From assembly GCA_934045905.1 (NCBI GenBank), contig OW203768.1, positions 20,908,770-20,972,769 on the forward strand: a stretch of 64,000 nucleotides of DNA. The letters are read 5' to 3'. Numbering within the stretch: the stretch's first letter is position 1; the number at the start of each line of letters is the position of its first letter. The translations under genes and the position numbers were made by a program. The notes beneath the pieces are model-generated. The model ran no database searches. It was not told where the DNA came from and was given only the letters and a program-made list of their open reading frames with translations. The stretch comes from Leuctra nigra (Eukaryota > Arthropoda > Insecta > Plecoptera > Leuctridae). Positions 22,089 through 35,225 of this stretch are shown one piece after another.

Positions 22089-24984
22089 ATTAGAGACTAT
22101 CACTTGCCCCTCGAAATAAATATGCAGTTTTGACATTTTTCATATTCAATAAATTTCATCAGCTACTATTATGTAAAATAAAACTATTACAACCCGCGGA
22201 ACCGAATTTAGCAGAGACGATCTCAATGCCAAAAATGGCGCTTTAAAGTGTGAACTTCCTCTTATTCATCAACATTCACTTCGAAAGTCGATAATTCGAT
22301 TGCACTTATCATCGTTTTCAAAATTACTGTCTATTTATTGCTTGGACATATTTCATGAATGTTATTGAGGGTGGCAATTATCTGAGACCCATGACCTGAT
22401 CATGTATGTACGTGCAAGTATACACGCCTACAAGTTCGATGGTTTATGGCTCAGTTGCATAAGAATCATACTTTATGATTTCCTTTTTTGTACATTAGAA
22501 ACGTTGTCAACGTAATAAATACAAATACAGTAATATTACATGTAAAAAAAGAAAAGAAATTGATGAAAATGCCATACAAAATCATGTTGATTAGCGAATA
22601 TGTAATCCATGCATGGGATTGAGTAACTGAATGTTCTAATCTTGGTAGATCAACTTTAACGAAAAATATAATTTTAAAAAGATAAAATATTATTAAAATC
22701 TAGCGTAATTAGCGTAATTAACGTAATTGGCGTAACAGCGTGACCGCTTTGACTCGCAGTATAAATATGACTTTCATGCTTGTTTTGAGTTACTCGCTGG
22801 ACTTACGCGAGACCTGATTATTATTGTACTCTAAACGCAACAAGAACTAAGTCCTTCTAATACAGATTGTTGCTCAGTCCTATTGTGTTTTAATTGGTTG
22901 TATTTATGCACAGAAGAACCCCAGATTATGTGTTTTTGCCGGGCTTTACAAAAATTATATTATATATATTATTCTTTAACGCGGTATTATTTAGTTTTCG
23001 GTTAAAATGTTTGAATCCTGTGAATATAAAATTTCTGTAAAATCGGTTTTCCTTCACAGATCTTTATATTCTATTTTTTTGGTCAACGCTGATCAATCCA
23101 AATTTGAGCGGTCAGAAAACACAATCAAATAGGGGAACTTCAATATTTTATCATTCGTTCGAACCTTTCGTAATTGTGTTCAGTTTTACATTTTATTTTG
23201 TGCACAGCCTTCGCCGGACATGCCAAAATGTCAATTCCGTTTCAATTGCCATTGTTACGGAACAAAAAGCTAAAAATAAACATGTAATGGCATAGGCATA
23301 GGCATAATTAACCCACCAAAACCAATCTTCCCCCATTCTAGAACTTTTAAATTCACATTTCTGATGGAATCCGATTCGATGTAATGTTAATCTTATGGCC
23401 GAGACCGGATTCCATCAGAATGGAATTGGGAAAACGTACAAGAAAAGGCATCCGGGTTTGTTTCAAATTCCAGGTTATGTTGGCATACTCCTCGTCGATG
23501 ATTAATTTTCATTTCCAGTCTGTAAAACAGATATATATTAGAACTATTAAAATTAAATTTCTGATCAATGAAGTTTAGGATTTGCAATAATTAAAAAAGC
23601 AATTTGATTTGGCTGCAATTTAAACTGTCAGTGTTATAAATCACGCTTCAGATAAGCCTGAAATTGATGTTCATAAAAGTGTGCCAATTATTTCACGGAA
23701 GAGTCCGACTTGTAAAGTGGTTTGAAGTAGACGTGCTCGTACAATAAACCATCCCGTCTGACACTGTCTAAACTGCATCGTGACCCGTGAGGACATTATG
23801 CAAGCTGCACTCTGCCATTATCATCTCGTCCATCTCGCAGTTGACACGTGACCGACGAGATCTCGCGAAGCACGAGATTTCCCCGGCTATTGCGTGAGCA
23901 CACTTCCAGGTTCAGTTCCAGTGAAGATTGTCACAAATTAGTTTTGTAATTCGGTGGGAATTAAAGAAACTGTGTGACTTGCTTTGCTGGCTGTTGGAAT
24001 CCTCTTCTCACTTTATCACAAATTATCACAATTACGAGCAATTAGCAGTTGTAAACGTCTATTGTGAATTTCCCATCCACAATCCAACAATAAGTATTCA
24101 CGTACTTATTTTTGTCTGCCTGCAATAATTTATTTCACAGAACAAATACTTGAGATACTTTCAAAAACTATGTCATTACTGCCAAATATATACACTTTCA
24201 TTAATAAAAATCATGGTTAAATATCTTTGACAATTTAGCAGGGAAAATGGTATAGGGCACTTACAAAGCTTTATTCTTAAGCCTTGATGTCCATTTTCTC
24301 GATTTTCCGTTCTACACACTTTCGGAATGATGTAATCATGTAATACCATTGCCATTTGACTGATGTCAACAAATAAAGTTATATTGAAATATTCTCCTAC
24401 AAAATGACTGGTCACCAATAGAAGTATGACTTATTGAATGGAGAATTTCTGGTTTTTGAGTTCAACTCAAGAATCATTGAAATGGACATCGCGCCTTTTA
24501 CCTCTGATATTCAGTATTTATTCGAGTAGATATATTATAAATTAGGACTCTGTCGTTATATTGTGTCGGAAACACAATTTTTTCCGTCAAAATGTCCGCT
24601 AACTTTAATTGACATATTTGTCAATAAGACCGCTGTTTTGAGATTATCAATACGTTTTCAACATCTTTGCTGTTCTTTTAAAATGTTAAAAAAATAAGTT
24701 TCACTATTTTGTAAATCGTTAATCAGAGAAGTTTTGCCAGAGTGTAAAAAGATCATTTAAATATGATGTTTCCAATCAATTCAAATCAATCGTTTTCAAT
24801 CATTTTTTCTAGAGTAACTATCTCTGAAATTCAATGCAATGTAATGCAATGTCCTGAATGCAAATTATTTATTTTGAATGGCCTCTACACTTATTTTCTC
24901 AGCTTTGGGAGAGCTGAAGTTATTTAGATTAGATTAATGGGGTTTAATGGCGCGTCAACGACGAGGTTATATTGCGCACATTAA
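22089..24984. other. About 2.9 kb without a supported gene
   Basis: AT-rich. Holds a short near-repeat of GCGTAATTA units at 22703-22740 and a perfect 15-bp stem-loop (TTCTGATGGAATCCG at 23359-23373, inverse at 23406-23420). The stretch 23700-23930 is more GC-rich, with CACGTG and CAGTTCC-type initiator sequence, and could be a promoter or 5' UTR, but no coding exon follows. Confidence 0.45.
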
Positions 24985-25370
24985 TTTTTTACTTTAAACT
25001 TTGTTGAATTAAGTGGAGGACATTGGGAGGGGGTTGACCTAACGGGCCCGATCCGGGGGAGTCCGGCACTGGTGGGAAGGCCAGGCCGGAATGGGGACGG
25101 GCCGGGGGGTGTGAGGATTCGGGCCGGCGGAACCCGATTTCAGGGGGATCACCATCTCGAGGGGGAAGGCCGGCCCGAGGGGACCGCAAATTCAAGGGAG
25201 GACATGGTTAGGCCAGCCCTGGCTGCTCTTTGTCTGGACCTCACCACTGACCTGTCCGGCATGGGTAGCCCTTACGTGAGCATATGCTCGCCGGCGTAGC
25301 TGCAATGGATCGTTGGCCAACACAAACCCCACCACCGCGATAAGGTGGCAGCCGTCGGTGGGGCTGAAGT
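24985..25370. repeat. GC-rich repeat block, possibly the 3' end of a LINE
   Basis: About 385 bp of very GC-rich sequence in AT-rich DNA, ending with GGCAGCCGTCGGTGGGGCTG. The order CTGTCCGGCATGGGTAGCCC, CCGGCGTAGCTG, GATCGTTGG, CACCACCGCGATAAGGTGGC resembles 3' tails of insect non-LTR retrotransposons as I remember them. No reverse transcriptase is visible, and the ORFs on both strands are short. Foreign base composition is the firm observation; the LINE origin is inference. Confidence 0.4.
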
Positions 25371-26345
25371 TATTGAAGGCCAGAACGTCTGCTGGACATT
25401 ATAAGTAACCCACTAAAAGCTCCGTGTCTTTGAAGGACAAGAGAAACGTACTCGTAATTCACTGGCAAATTTCCATAAACCAAAAGCGAAACAATTATTT
25501 CCTAATCTATTTACAAACTATATATCAACTGTTGACTGTTAAATGCTGATATATTTTTTTTCTACTGTCATTGAGAATTTGCTGTACGTTGTCATGAATG
25601 TTGCTTTTTGTGTGGACAGATAAACTAAAACCAATTAGAAAAATATAGGAATTTATTTGGTAACCGAGTTTTGATTCTTAAAACTTTATTTTATAAATAT
25701 ATGTTGATTAACTCAAAATTGTACCTAAAAAACAGTCGTTCTCAAAAGTGAGAAATGTTTTAATACCTATCTTCGTTTACGTTATTAACCGATCAGTGGA
25801 TTTCTGCAATTTCAATTTGATCAGAGGAACAGTCCAATCTTTTCAACGCCAGTAGAAAAACAATATTATATTATGCAGATGTGATACCGTGTTGAAATTT
25901 GAGATGCTATCAATTTAATGGCGTAATAATAGAAAAGAAATGTACAATTACATTGAGGCATGAAACAACTGACCACGCCTACATGTCAGTCTCTGTCACC
26001 ATTCATGACAAATTCATAATAGTCGCCAATTAGCAAGAGAATAGCAGAGAAAGTATGCGTAGGAAGAGTTCTCGAGAAGTGGTTTGTTTTCTACCGCCTT
26101 CCTGTTCGTCTCAGCTAATAATAGTCAATGAATCCGCCCAATCTCACAGCGTGGTCGGGATACAGGAGGAGGAATATCACTACAACATGTGTAGGCAACA
26201 TTGCATCACGTGTAGGTAGTATAATATCCATGACATGTCAAACATGGGACGATTCTTCTGCCGTTGACAAAATGCATTGTTGTTCACATTCTGTTCTAAC
26301 AACCATACAAACCCCTGAATATTTACATGTACACCCAACAAAAGA
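25371..26345. other. No gene seen
   Basis: AT-rich. The ORF at 26128-26442 overlaps an inverted repeat and has no splice support. Confidence 0.5.
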
Positions 26346-26526
26346 TAAAACGGTATGCAATAGAAACGGATTGGCTGAAAAAGATTTGATGGCATCATCG
26401 CATAAAGTTCATGCTAACTCGTCATCTAACTCTAGTAGGTGAGCTCTGATTTCATTGATAATAGCAAGGATTGATTGTCAAGGAACCTGACCAGCGGCCA
26501 ATCCGTTTCGCTCAAATACCGTTTTA
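26346..26526. mobile_element. Inverted-repeat element with about 33-bp arms
   Basis: ATAAAACGGTATGCAATAGA followed by AACGGATTGGCTG at the left is mirrored by CGGCCAATCCGTTTCGCTCA at the right, with a spacer of about 115 bp. Probable MITE. Superfamily unknown. Confidence 0.55.
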
Positions 26527-27339
26527 TGATTTGTTGCGTATATATCATTCTATTATCATATTCATAAAATATTGTCTAAATCACCTAATTTTACATATTA
26601 AATCACCCTTTTTTAATTTAACAAACATATTTGTATTAGTATTAAAACAAGTGTGTCTGTTATTCATTGCTCTGCGAATGAATGTACCTAATTGGTTGTT
26701 GCTTATGTGAATAGATCTAATCAACTGCTTAAAATGAAGCAGAGCATTGAAACACAGGTCATATTTTGTAACTTTTGTCAATTCCTGGTAAACATCTCTT
26801 GTACTGACCTAGGACAGTTGAGAGTTCATCCAGTTCTGTCAGACACAACCCGATTGTTCTGTGTACTGATGAGCTGTGCGCATGCGCATTAGAATATTCC
26901 ATCGCAACACAACACGTAGGTACATTTCACGTAGTCACATGACCGATCTCTCATTGTATTGTGCATGCCAATCAGTAAGCAGATTCACATTCAGAAGACC
27001 CGTGTTCGATACACGTAGCATGTTTTACCACCATCTTTCATATCCCAAGCAACATTGTTTGTATATAGTCACAGCTCTACAAACTAAAACTTACCCCCTA
27101 TCGCGACTACCAGTCGTACACAGACGTTGTAAAAGTTGCCTAAAATACAGATATTTTTATACAGAGGGGTGATTTGCAAGACTGGTTTTATAACTTTTAT
27201 CAGAACATAGCGAGTCGGCTGTACCCAATGCGTAATATTGTTTCTGTTTTTCGTCCTTTGTGTACCCTCTTTAGTATAGTTATCATATTGTTGTATTGAA
27301 CGTTGTTTTCTTCCATGCCATTGTTCGTAATCGATCAGA
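26527..27339. other. No gene seen
   Basis: Several short overlapping ORFs on both strands with no splice or motif support. Confidence 0.5.
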
Positions 27340-27731
27340 AATTTTGCCCACACACTAATGTAATGTGATGTGTGTATAGATTTTGGACAAGATCCTGAGA
27401 TTCGTTGAGAATAGAAACTGTAACCGCTTGACCGACCAACTTCAAGTTTTAAATGGTTATATTGGGACCTAAATTTTAGAATTTTTGAAATTTTCAGTTC
27501 AATCTCATGGAGAATTTTAAAACCTATTGACTTTCTACGGACATTTATGCTTGTTTTCAAATATTTGAATCAAAGGAAATTCAGAGAATAAAATTATGAT
27601 TGCATTTGACTTACGTTGACTTCTCCTAAATTTTCAATGTCTATTATAGAGCAGCAACTTTCACATGCATATGAATTCGCATGCTTTACAAATGCTCGAT
27701 TGTCAACGCGTTACACATAGCGTTATCCTAG
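27340..27731 (+). mobile_element. Old 3' fragment of a HINE-like element
   Basis: GACCAACTTCAAGTTTTAAA, ATTGGGACCT and the terminal AACGCGTTACACATAGCGTT plus ATCCTAG match the 3' part of 33550-34507 at reduced identity. The 158-codon minus-strand ORF overlapping it is a by-product. Confidence 0.65.
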
Positions 27732-30490
27732 CTTTACATTTTATCTTATTTCAGTTAAAGAAATGAAGCGATTTATGAAGAACTTCCTTCTTTCGTCGTA
27801 AATGCAGTGACAAAACATAACAGTTTTTCATGCCCTAAAAAGCTAGTGACAATTCATTAGACTTTGTCATTAATGAACACAGATAATCATTTAATTAAGA
27901 GTAATGTGTCAAGCACTTTAATCATCACATTTGACAACTTGTTTACTGAAACTTTCGACAATCTAATTCCACACGAGGACCATTGTTGTCACAACTAATT
28001 AAACTGTTTCCAGGTTTCCCCAATTGTTCAAATCAAACATCGGGTTTCGCCACAAGAACATGATCGTTGCAAAACCATTCGACTGACGAATTCTTGCCGC
28101 AGTGACGTGCACGGCTTCTTGGAAGCAAAGTGTTGAAGCTCAGTCCAAGTTCATGTTGCTGCAACGCGACACTTATGTAACACGTAATGAAATGCAGTCA
28201 GGTGTTAGGTTAGGTACTCGAACAGAGTCCGAAATTCATTTATTCGATTTATTCGATTTATTCGATTTATTTATTTACTCGAGGCATAGTTTCAGATCTT
28301 CATAAATTTTTGTGTACTTATTGATAATCATGCCATACATAATCCCTGAAAAAATTCAACATTTCACGTATCTAGTTTCTGAGATAATTTGAGTTTTCTC
28401 CCCCATGTTATCTTATGGCAGCCATGTAAAATCGTGTCATTTTTAGACTAAAATAAAGTTATAATTTTTTTGTACAGTTAGATTTTAACAAAAAAACTTT
28501 TTTTCTGGTAGACCTTTACGGTCATATTACCAGCCAGGAAAAAATTGAAAACGATACCAAAGTGTGCTATTTTAAAAATTATACACCAAATTCGAAATGA
28601 TTTTCTTATACCTCCCATGTTAATTAGTTTTGTACATTCTCAGTTGACATAAAATTAAAAACTCATTATTGGGCGGGAGTATGCAAACTACAAGTCATTA
28701 AATGAGTCTTTAATACTTAAATATAGTTGAACTGTTGTAAAATGTATTTTAAAATGGTATCTCAAAAATAAATAAAGATGTGCTAACGAGTGCTCGCGCC
28801 ACGTTAATTGGTGCAACTTCAGATTTGAGTTGCCCGATTTGGCTAATGTGATAGTAGAACAATTACATTCTTAACTGAAATTATGGACAATTGAGATGAA
28901 TAGACACTAGAATTGAAGCAAATCTTCGAAACAGAGAACACAACTTCGTAATATTTAATCACACTTTGTATAAAGATCAAATATTAACAGAACAATTGAA
29001 TGCTAATTGCTGTTTAAAAAATAATAAAGCTAACCTAACCTCAAACCATGAATGACACACAAAAACAAGATTTGAATTGGGACAATTTGAATCTTGAAGA
29101 TTGGAGTTGCCCAACTTGCATTATAGTAATTTGTAATTGTTTAAATGTGTTACTTGAAGGAAGAACGCATCAGCTGACTCACTTCTTGAGTTAGATTAGA
29201 TTAGCAATAGCAGAGCACTCGCCTAATAGCCTACATTGTTGAAGTACTCAAATAATGTACATTTAACCGCTTGATAATGTCGCATCGCGCTCGGACTGTC
29301 AACAAAGTTGTTGTTCATTCATCAGCAGTGTCGCTTATTAATAATCTGATGATTCATAATTAATACTACGTGTTCCTATCAGGAAGCAGAAGCGTTGACT
29401 GGGCACATTCACTGAGGTGTTGACAGACGCAGTTCCTTGGAGTTCACATTGAGTCACTTCGCATTCCAACATTAGTGCTACCTGGTGGCGCCGAGCAACA
29501 CTGGCCCTTGACATGCTGTGGTGATCCCATGGGGCTAGTCACAATTAGTATTGTCCCCTTTATACGTATTACATTTTTATGTAACACCAAAATCCGGCTG
29601 AAGTAGTGACCGTTGCCTTAAAGAGTTTCTTAATTCATTTTTTTCAATATCTTTTACCATATCCAATATAAATAGTATGTTTTTCATGATGTCCTTCCTG
29701 ATGGTTATAGTATACTTCGCAAATGTTTTGAAATAATTTCTATAGGGCCCCTAGGAAGAAAAGAAAAATATAGACAACATTTACAAAAATCAAGCAATTA
29801 TTACTATTTTGTATTACTATTATTTTATTACTATTCTTTTCCTAGGAAGAAAAGAAAAATATACACATTTACAAAAATCAAGCAATCATTACTTTTTTAA
29901 AAAATTTACCAAAATCACCCTAAATATTTTGTCTTCTACTTCTCACGATTAAAATTTCAATTCATTTCGTCCACTAGAGTTTTGGCCATCCCAAATGAAT
30001 GTTATAATTTCTCCACTAATCCGCTTCAAGTTGTTTGATTCGTCAGCTTTTTATCGAAATGCATTTCGATAATTTCGAAGTGAAAATGAGTGTAAAATAG
30101 AAAATCGATGTGATTTTATTGAATTTATGTGCATATTTGGCTGAATAAATTGCAATATTTTATTTCAAAGCATTTTATCTCTGTCGACATCCGGAAGACT
30201 GTTACAGATCACGACTGATGGCTGCGACCCAACAATGTACCGACAATTGCAATAAAACAAACGATGTAATTGCTCTGTAACCATGACGATCACGTCCAGT
30301 GCTTGTCAACTGTTCTCCTCACGCATCACGGCCTCTCAGATGGATGGACAACAATCAACTGATTCATATTCACATCTCCAGACATGATTCTCGTTCAGAC
30401 ATTTCCACCCTATGTGAATAAAGTGAATACAATGTTGCATACTTATTGGTGATGATGTTGATAGAATGTTTGAAAAAGATATCCATTTGG
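27732..30490. other. About 2.8 kb without a supported gene
   Basis: AT-rich. Minor items: three 9-bp TATTCGATT units at 28241-28268; an open stretch 28102-28240 after an acceptor-like CTTGCCGCAG; and a short open end at about 30204-30255 (ITTDGCDPTMYRQLQ, stop within AATAAA) after TGTTACAG. None has a partner exon. Confidence 0.45.
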
Positions 30491-31621
30491 CACGGGGGGG
30501 GGGGGGGGGGGGAGCCTAGCGGGTACATATCCCATGGAATTCAAGAGTTTATAATAAATGTTTTATTAGAAACCAATAAAGATTGATATATTGCGGCGTT
30601 TAAAAGACATTATAGCATTTTATTCTGAAATTATTATATCAACTCGGAAAATGCAGTTAGAAATGCTACAGATCTGTGTTCAAATTCAATAAAAATATAG
30701 ATAAACTGAATACATTTTTGATGTACTGTAGGTATATAAATGAAACATAATGGAAATTATAAGTAAATACTGCACTGCTAAAAAATCTCAATATTACCGA
30801 GAGCTTTGACGTTTGATACTCCCTCTTTTTATAATATATATTTCGGAACTTTCTGAATCAATCTACAAGAAACATTGATCTCAGTTCAACTCCAAATTGG
30901 AATTTTAGCAAATTATTATCAACGACTGATATAAATTTGTTCAACGATGATTAAATGAGGATTTTGTCAACTTCAAGAAATGATACAAATTATTTTTGTG
31001 CTAATTACAAATGTTATAAAAAGGTATATTTCTCTATTTACTAAACAACCCACATTCTTATAAAAAAGTATCAGTTTGGAGAAATATTTATCAATTTTAG
31101 TAAATTTATACCTTGAAATTAATTACTGAATTAAATACTGAATATGAAATCGAACACATGTCAGTACTAGTTTGAGTTTGTGAAGAAAAAAATTGGTTTA
31201 AAACATTAAAACACAGCAAAAACACTCAAACAAAAAACAAGCAAACAAAAAGAGAGTAGGTAACAATTATTTTTTTCATTTAATATGTAATATTTCATTC
31301 ACTCTATTTCATTTAATAATATGAATCAGAAGAAACCGCTTTATTTTTTAACATTTTAAAAACTACTACATGGATTCAGAAAGTTTCCATGACAATACAG
31401 ACACATATTTAATGTACTACGTGTAGTTGTCATCAGAGAGCAGAATTCTGTGTATTAATAGAAGAATAAAGAATGTATAAGCAAGCAAGTTGGTGTTGTC
31501 CAACTGTTGAATCTCCTGTAGTCAAGTGTCTTCAATATCAGACGATTTTCGCCTCAGGTTTGCTACAAAACAAGTCGTAGTTGTTATTAATTATGTGTAA
31601 AGACGAGTACCTCCACCCTAC
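30491..31621. other. G tract, then AT-rich sequence, no gene
   Basis: A run of about 19 G near 30494-30512 is followed by over 1 kb of AT-rich DNA without features. Confidence 0.6.
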
Positions 31622-31624
31622 TAA

Positions 31625-31783
31625 CAGCCTCATGCTCAAAAGAAGTTGCGTCCGCAAGTAGATATTTGCGTGTGTGAGTCCTCAACACCACAAGACCGTG
31701 AGCTAATAATCTTATGAACCGAATCCAGTAGACTCTGGCCACTTGCGTCGATAAATCCGGAAATTCTTTTGAGCATGAGGCTG
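31625..31783. mobile_element. PIF/Harbinger-like MITE, TAA target (first of a pair)
   Basis: 159 bp with ends CAGCCTCATGCTCAAAAGAA and its exact inverse, flanked by TAA at 31622-31624 and 31784-31786. No coding capacity. Confidence 0.85.
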
Positions 31784-31786
31784 TAA

Positions 31787-32013
31787 AGGTGGATTCACAC
31801 GGCCGTTCCAAACTTCGAGTTTGGAACTCAAGTTTGCCAAAGTTTCGAATCGCCGTTCCAAAAACTCCCGTGTGAACTATGAAAGTTTGAAACTCAATCC
31901 TCACAGTTCGAATCTTTTCATAGTTCACACGAAGGTTTTTGGAACGGTGATTCGGAACTTCGGCAAACTTGAGTTTCAAACTCGAAGTTTGGAACGGCCG
32001 TGTGAATCCACCT
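31787..32013. mobile_element. Hairpin MITE, TAA target, shares its site with the previous one
   Basis: 227 bp starting AGGTGGATTCACACGGCCGT and ending with the inverse; arms about 97 bp around a loop of about 33 bp. TAA precedes at 31784-31786 and follows at 32014-32016. Both strands encode the same-looking peptides (such as FGKLEFQTRSLERPCEST) because it is a palindrome, so those ORFs are not genes. Confidence 0.9.
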
Positions 32014-32016
32014 TAA

Positions 32017-32855
32017 TGGGGTTGCTCACGCAAAACTATTGTAGATGGCGTTGCTGTCCTAAACGTAATAAGAGCCAATCAAAATGCCGAGAGAGAGCCA
32101 ATCAAAATGCAGAGCGGAATGGAACATTTTTAAATCTTAGCGGGAGTTTGATTCAGAGACTAACCAATCAGAGAGAGACACCTCCATTGCCGCTAGCGCT
32201 GCGAGTGAGAGCAAATGGAAGTGAATAACTCCATTGTATCATTTCAATTTGTAATCATTGTTCAAATAGTCTCTTGTTAGTTGATATCATTGCTGGGCCA
32301 TTTTTCTTATGTTGTGAAAACAGATATCTAAGTAGGTATTGTAGTATTTTCATCACGTGATTCGTTATGTGTACAAAAGAACATACACATGTTTGTCTGA
32401 TAAGGTGGCGCGATGATTTCTCGCACTTGTCTACATAGTTTTGAAACTTTCAATATTCGTTCGTCATTGTATCATCCTCAATAATATCGACAAATTTGAT
32501 GGGGTCCCTGAACTAAATTCCGAGATATTCACAGTTGAAGTTTCACTTCTGTCCTATACTTTAACATTGGAAGGTGTATAAATCGGGCAGTTTAATTGTT
32601 TATAATTGTGTAACTGTGGTAATATGTTCCCACGTTGAGAATTTTGCCAAAAACTAAAATTAAGTTAGAGTACATGTTAAGAAACACAATTTCGTCAAGA
32701 AAATGTAACCAAGCTGAACTAATTAAAAAGATGTTCGTAATATATTATTACTACTTTTCTGGTATTCCCATAAGAGCCATACAAATATACTGCTGAAAGA
32801 TTAATTTAGATTAACTGCAAAAATTATTTATATTTTCATGGAAAACATTACTAAT
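32017..32855. other. No gene seen
   Basis: AT-rich except for the first 200 bp, which keep an ORF continuing from the MITE without splice support. Confidence 0.5.
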
Positions 32856-33007
32856 TGAGCGAGCGAAGCGAGCGTCTCCTTTTGTCTCTTTTGTCACGGA
32901 CCTCTGTTTTTTGTTTGTTTGTTTTTTTTTTTTTGCTGCTACCTGGAGCATTGGAAGTCGCACCGTTTCACCGATCCATCTGAAATTTTGCACACATGTA
33001 GAGACAA
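32856..33007 (+). mobile_element. HINE-like element, 5' fragment
   Basis: TGAGCGAGCGAAGCGAGCG, then CACGGACCTCTG, a T-rich tract and GAAATTTTGCACACATGTAG match the 5' part of the family. The rest is missing. Confidence 0.8.
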
Positions 33008-33393
33008 CTCACCATAACAGCTGTAACTTTACAATAAAAAAGGTTATCGGGAATCTGAAAAAAAACAGTTGTACTCAGGAAGAATCATGCTAATGCTAAA
33101 CAATGCTGCCAACCGCACCGTTTTCCTACGCTCCATTGCCGCGCAATTCATAAAGTCCTGGAACATTTTGATCAGCCTCGTAGGGTAGTTTTGAAAACAC
33201 AATAAGTAAATATACGGACCACATAGTAGGAGCAAAGTTATGACAGTAAGCGATGAAAATGTAGATAAAGGTTTAATACATGTCACCTCGGTCTTGCTTT
33301 TTCGATATTCATAACCGTTTGTTAAATATAGTCATTTATATTTTGTATTTCGCTCGAAAACCGCTCCAAATCGCTTTTGGCGGTTAAGTAGTT

Positions 33394-34612
33394 GCAGACT
33401 TGCAACACAACTATAAACACCGAGTGCCCTTCTGACCTCAAGTGTCAAAGTTGACAAGTGACATACATTTCGTTTAACATCACCTCACTATATCAAATTT
33501 CTGACATATCTGTGTATTGCAACAACAGTTACTCATATTTTGAAATTTTTGAGCGAGCGAAGCGAGCGTCTCCTTTTGACTCTGTTGACACGGACCTCTG
33601 TTTTTTTGTTTTTTTGTTTGTTTTTGTTTTTGGCTGTTGACTGGAGCAATAGAAGTCGCACCGTTTCACCGATCGATCTGAAATTTTGCACACATGTAGA
33701 GACAACCTTCTCTGTTTGCTGACCCAAATTTTTTTTGAAATCCATCAATTGGTTAAAATTTAAATAAACAACTCCTGATAGGCTGAAAAATGAAAATGGT
33801 CTTCGATAAATGTGATCAAACTCATATTTTGCATGGTCATTAAGACCAACATTGCCTCTTATTTCGCAAATTTTCAGACAAATCCTCCCATTGGTTAAAA
33901 TTTAAAAAAAATATTTCATTTGATTATTGAAATTTAAACTATAACCGTTTGACCAATCAACTTTAAACTTTGCATGGTAATTGGGACCAACATTATCTGT
34001 ACTTTTAACAATTTTCAGACTAATCTGTGTTTAATTCCAAAAGTTATTGACAGTTTAGGGACATTTTGCGTTGGGCTGTCAAATTTATTGAATTTCATAT
34101 TTCACGGCATCTTCGAATCTTCAGTCCAAGGTAGTCAGCAGAAACTTTCAAACATATATGAAACTGATATGACCGTTCAACAGATCGATCTAATATTGTG
34201 TTCACACACTTATATCATATGAGTGGTCCCAGGTATATTTTTTGAACGAGATCCTGTGATTTTTGAAAATTAACAAGAAACCGTTCAATCATAAAGGTTC
34301 AATCGATCAACTTAAAACTTTGCATGGTTATTGGGACCAATATTTTAGGAATTGTTGGAGATTTTCAATTTTCATACAAGTCTGTGACGAAATTCAAAAA
34401 TTATTGGCTTTTAAAGGACATTTTCGATGGGTAGACAAAATTTCGGTTAGAGGTGTTACGCGTATCCGTGCTCGCTCATCAACGCGTTACTCAGAGCGTT
34501 TTCCTAGTTATTCAAAATATGATGAGATTTTCTTCTTTCTCGGAAGTATAGAGTCAACGAAGCTGATAAGTGATAATCTTGAAATGTGCAAAATAAGTGA
34601 GTGAAGCAAGTG
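33394..34612. repeat. Direct repeat of the region upstream of the main gene
   Basis: GCAGACTTGCAACACAACTA, the block around TGCCCTTCTGACCTCAAGTG, TTGCAACAACAGTTA and, beyond the HINE insertion, CTTTCTCGGAAG and GAGTGAAGCAA match 59089-59345 in order. This copy is filled by a HINE at 33550-34507; the 59-kb copy is empty there. Exon 1 of the main gene is not duplicated here. Confidence 0.75.
33550..34507 (+). mobile_element. HINE-like element, copy 2 (958 bp)
   Basis: Starts TGAGCGAGCGAAGCGAGCG after a T and ends CTAG before a T. The 3' end has GCTCGCTCATC and the hairpin AACGC, 10 nt, GCGTT. Its middle differs from the other copies, with a repeated GCATGGTWATTGGGACCAA segment. Confidence 0.85.
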
Positions 34613-35094
34613 GGTTCTGACTTCTGGGAATGTTGGTTGCAGTGAATGTCAATTTGCATCACTTGTAGCAGCTACTATAAAGCAGTTTAAAAGTGTCAAT
34701 ACCAAGGTCCATAACATCTTGATTTGTTTGTCTGTAAATGTGTAATATTTGAGTTGACGTTGCAAAATGTGAGAATTCTCGGAACATTCAGATTTTACGA
34801 CCATCTTAGGAGATATTTTTAAAAATTTCACCCAATGATTTCGATAAAAACCTTACAGTGTAAACACATGAAAGCAAGAAACTGGAAGAACTCTGGATGT
34901 ACAAGAAGATAAAATACTAGAATAATAATAAAATTGAAGTACGTGGACGCTGCCAATTCAATGCGCAAAGCTTTATTTTTAAATTTGTTTATTTTGCTAT
35001 TATTTAATTTTTTCATTATTAATTTGTAAACAACTATTACGGTTAATCTTCGAAATATGGAAACTTTTTTTATACCAAATGGAAGCACAAAGTT
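34613..35094. other. No gene seen
   Basis: AT-rich, short minus-strand ORFs without support. Confidence 0.5.
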
Positions 35095-35225
35095 AGATTA
35101 TAGTGCTTGGCGGCAGTAACTGGGCGAAATGATTTCACCGTACTATAGGCACGACCGCCTCCTTACCACCTTCCTACCTTCCCTACTCTTCACCCTCATC
35201 TCCCAATCATCGCATCAATTCCCGC
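35095..35225 (+). mobile_element. SINE S1 fragment
   Basis: GGCACGACCGCCTCCTTACC, CCTACTCTTCACCCTCATCT and CAATCATCGCATCA follow S1 in plus orientation. Box A and box B are lost. Confidence 0.5.

Noticed and set aside
27084..27560. 158-codon minus-strand ORF
   Set aside because: It runs antisense through an old HINE fragment. No splice borders and an AT-driven composition.
31587..32228. Two ORFs with similar proteins on opposite strands
   Set aside because: Both come from the palindromic MITE at 31787-32013, so the similarity is structural.
33044..33286. Duplicate exon 1 of the main gene near 33.3 kb
   Set aside because: Homology to the 59-kb locus starts just upstream of the TATA-like box. 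No ATG or signal peptide is found on the gene side.
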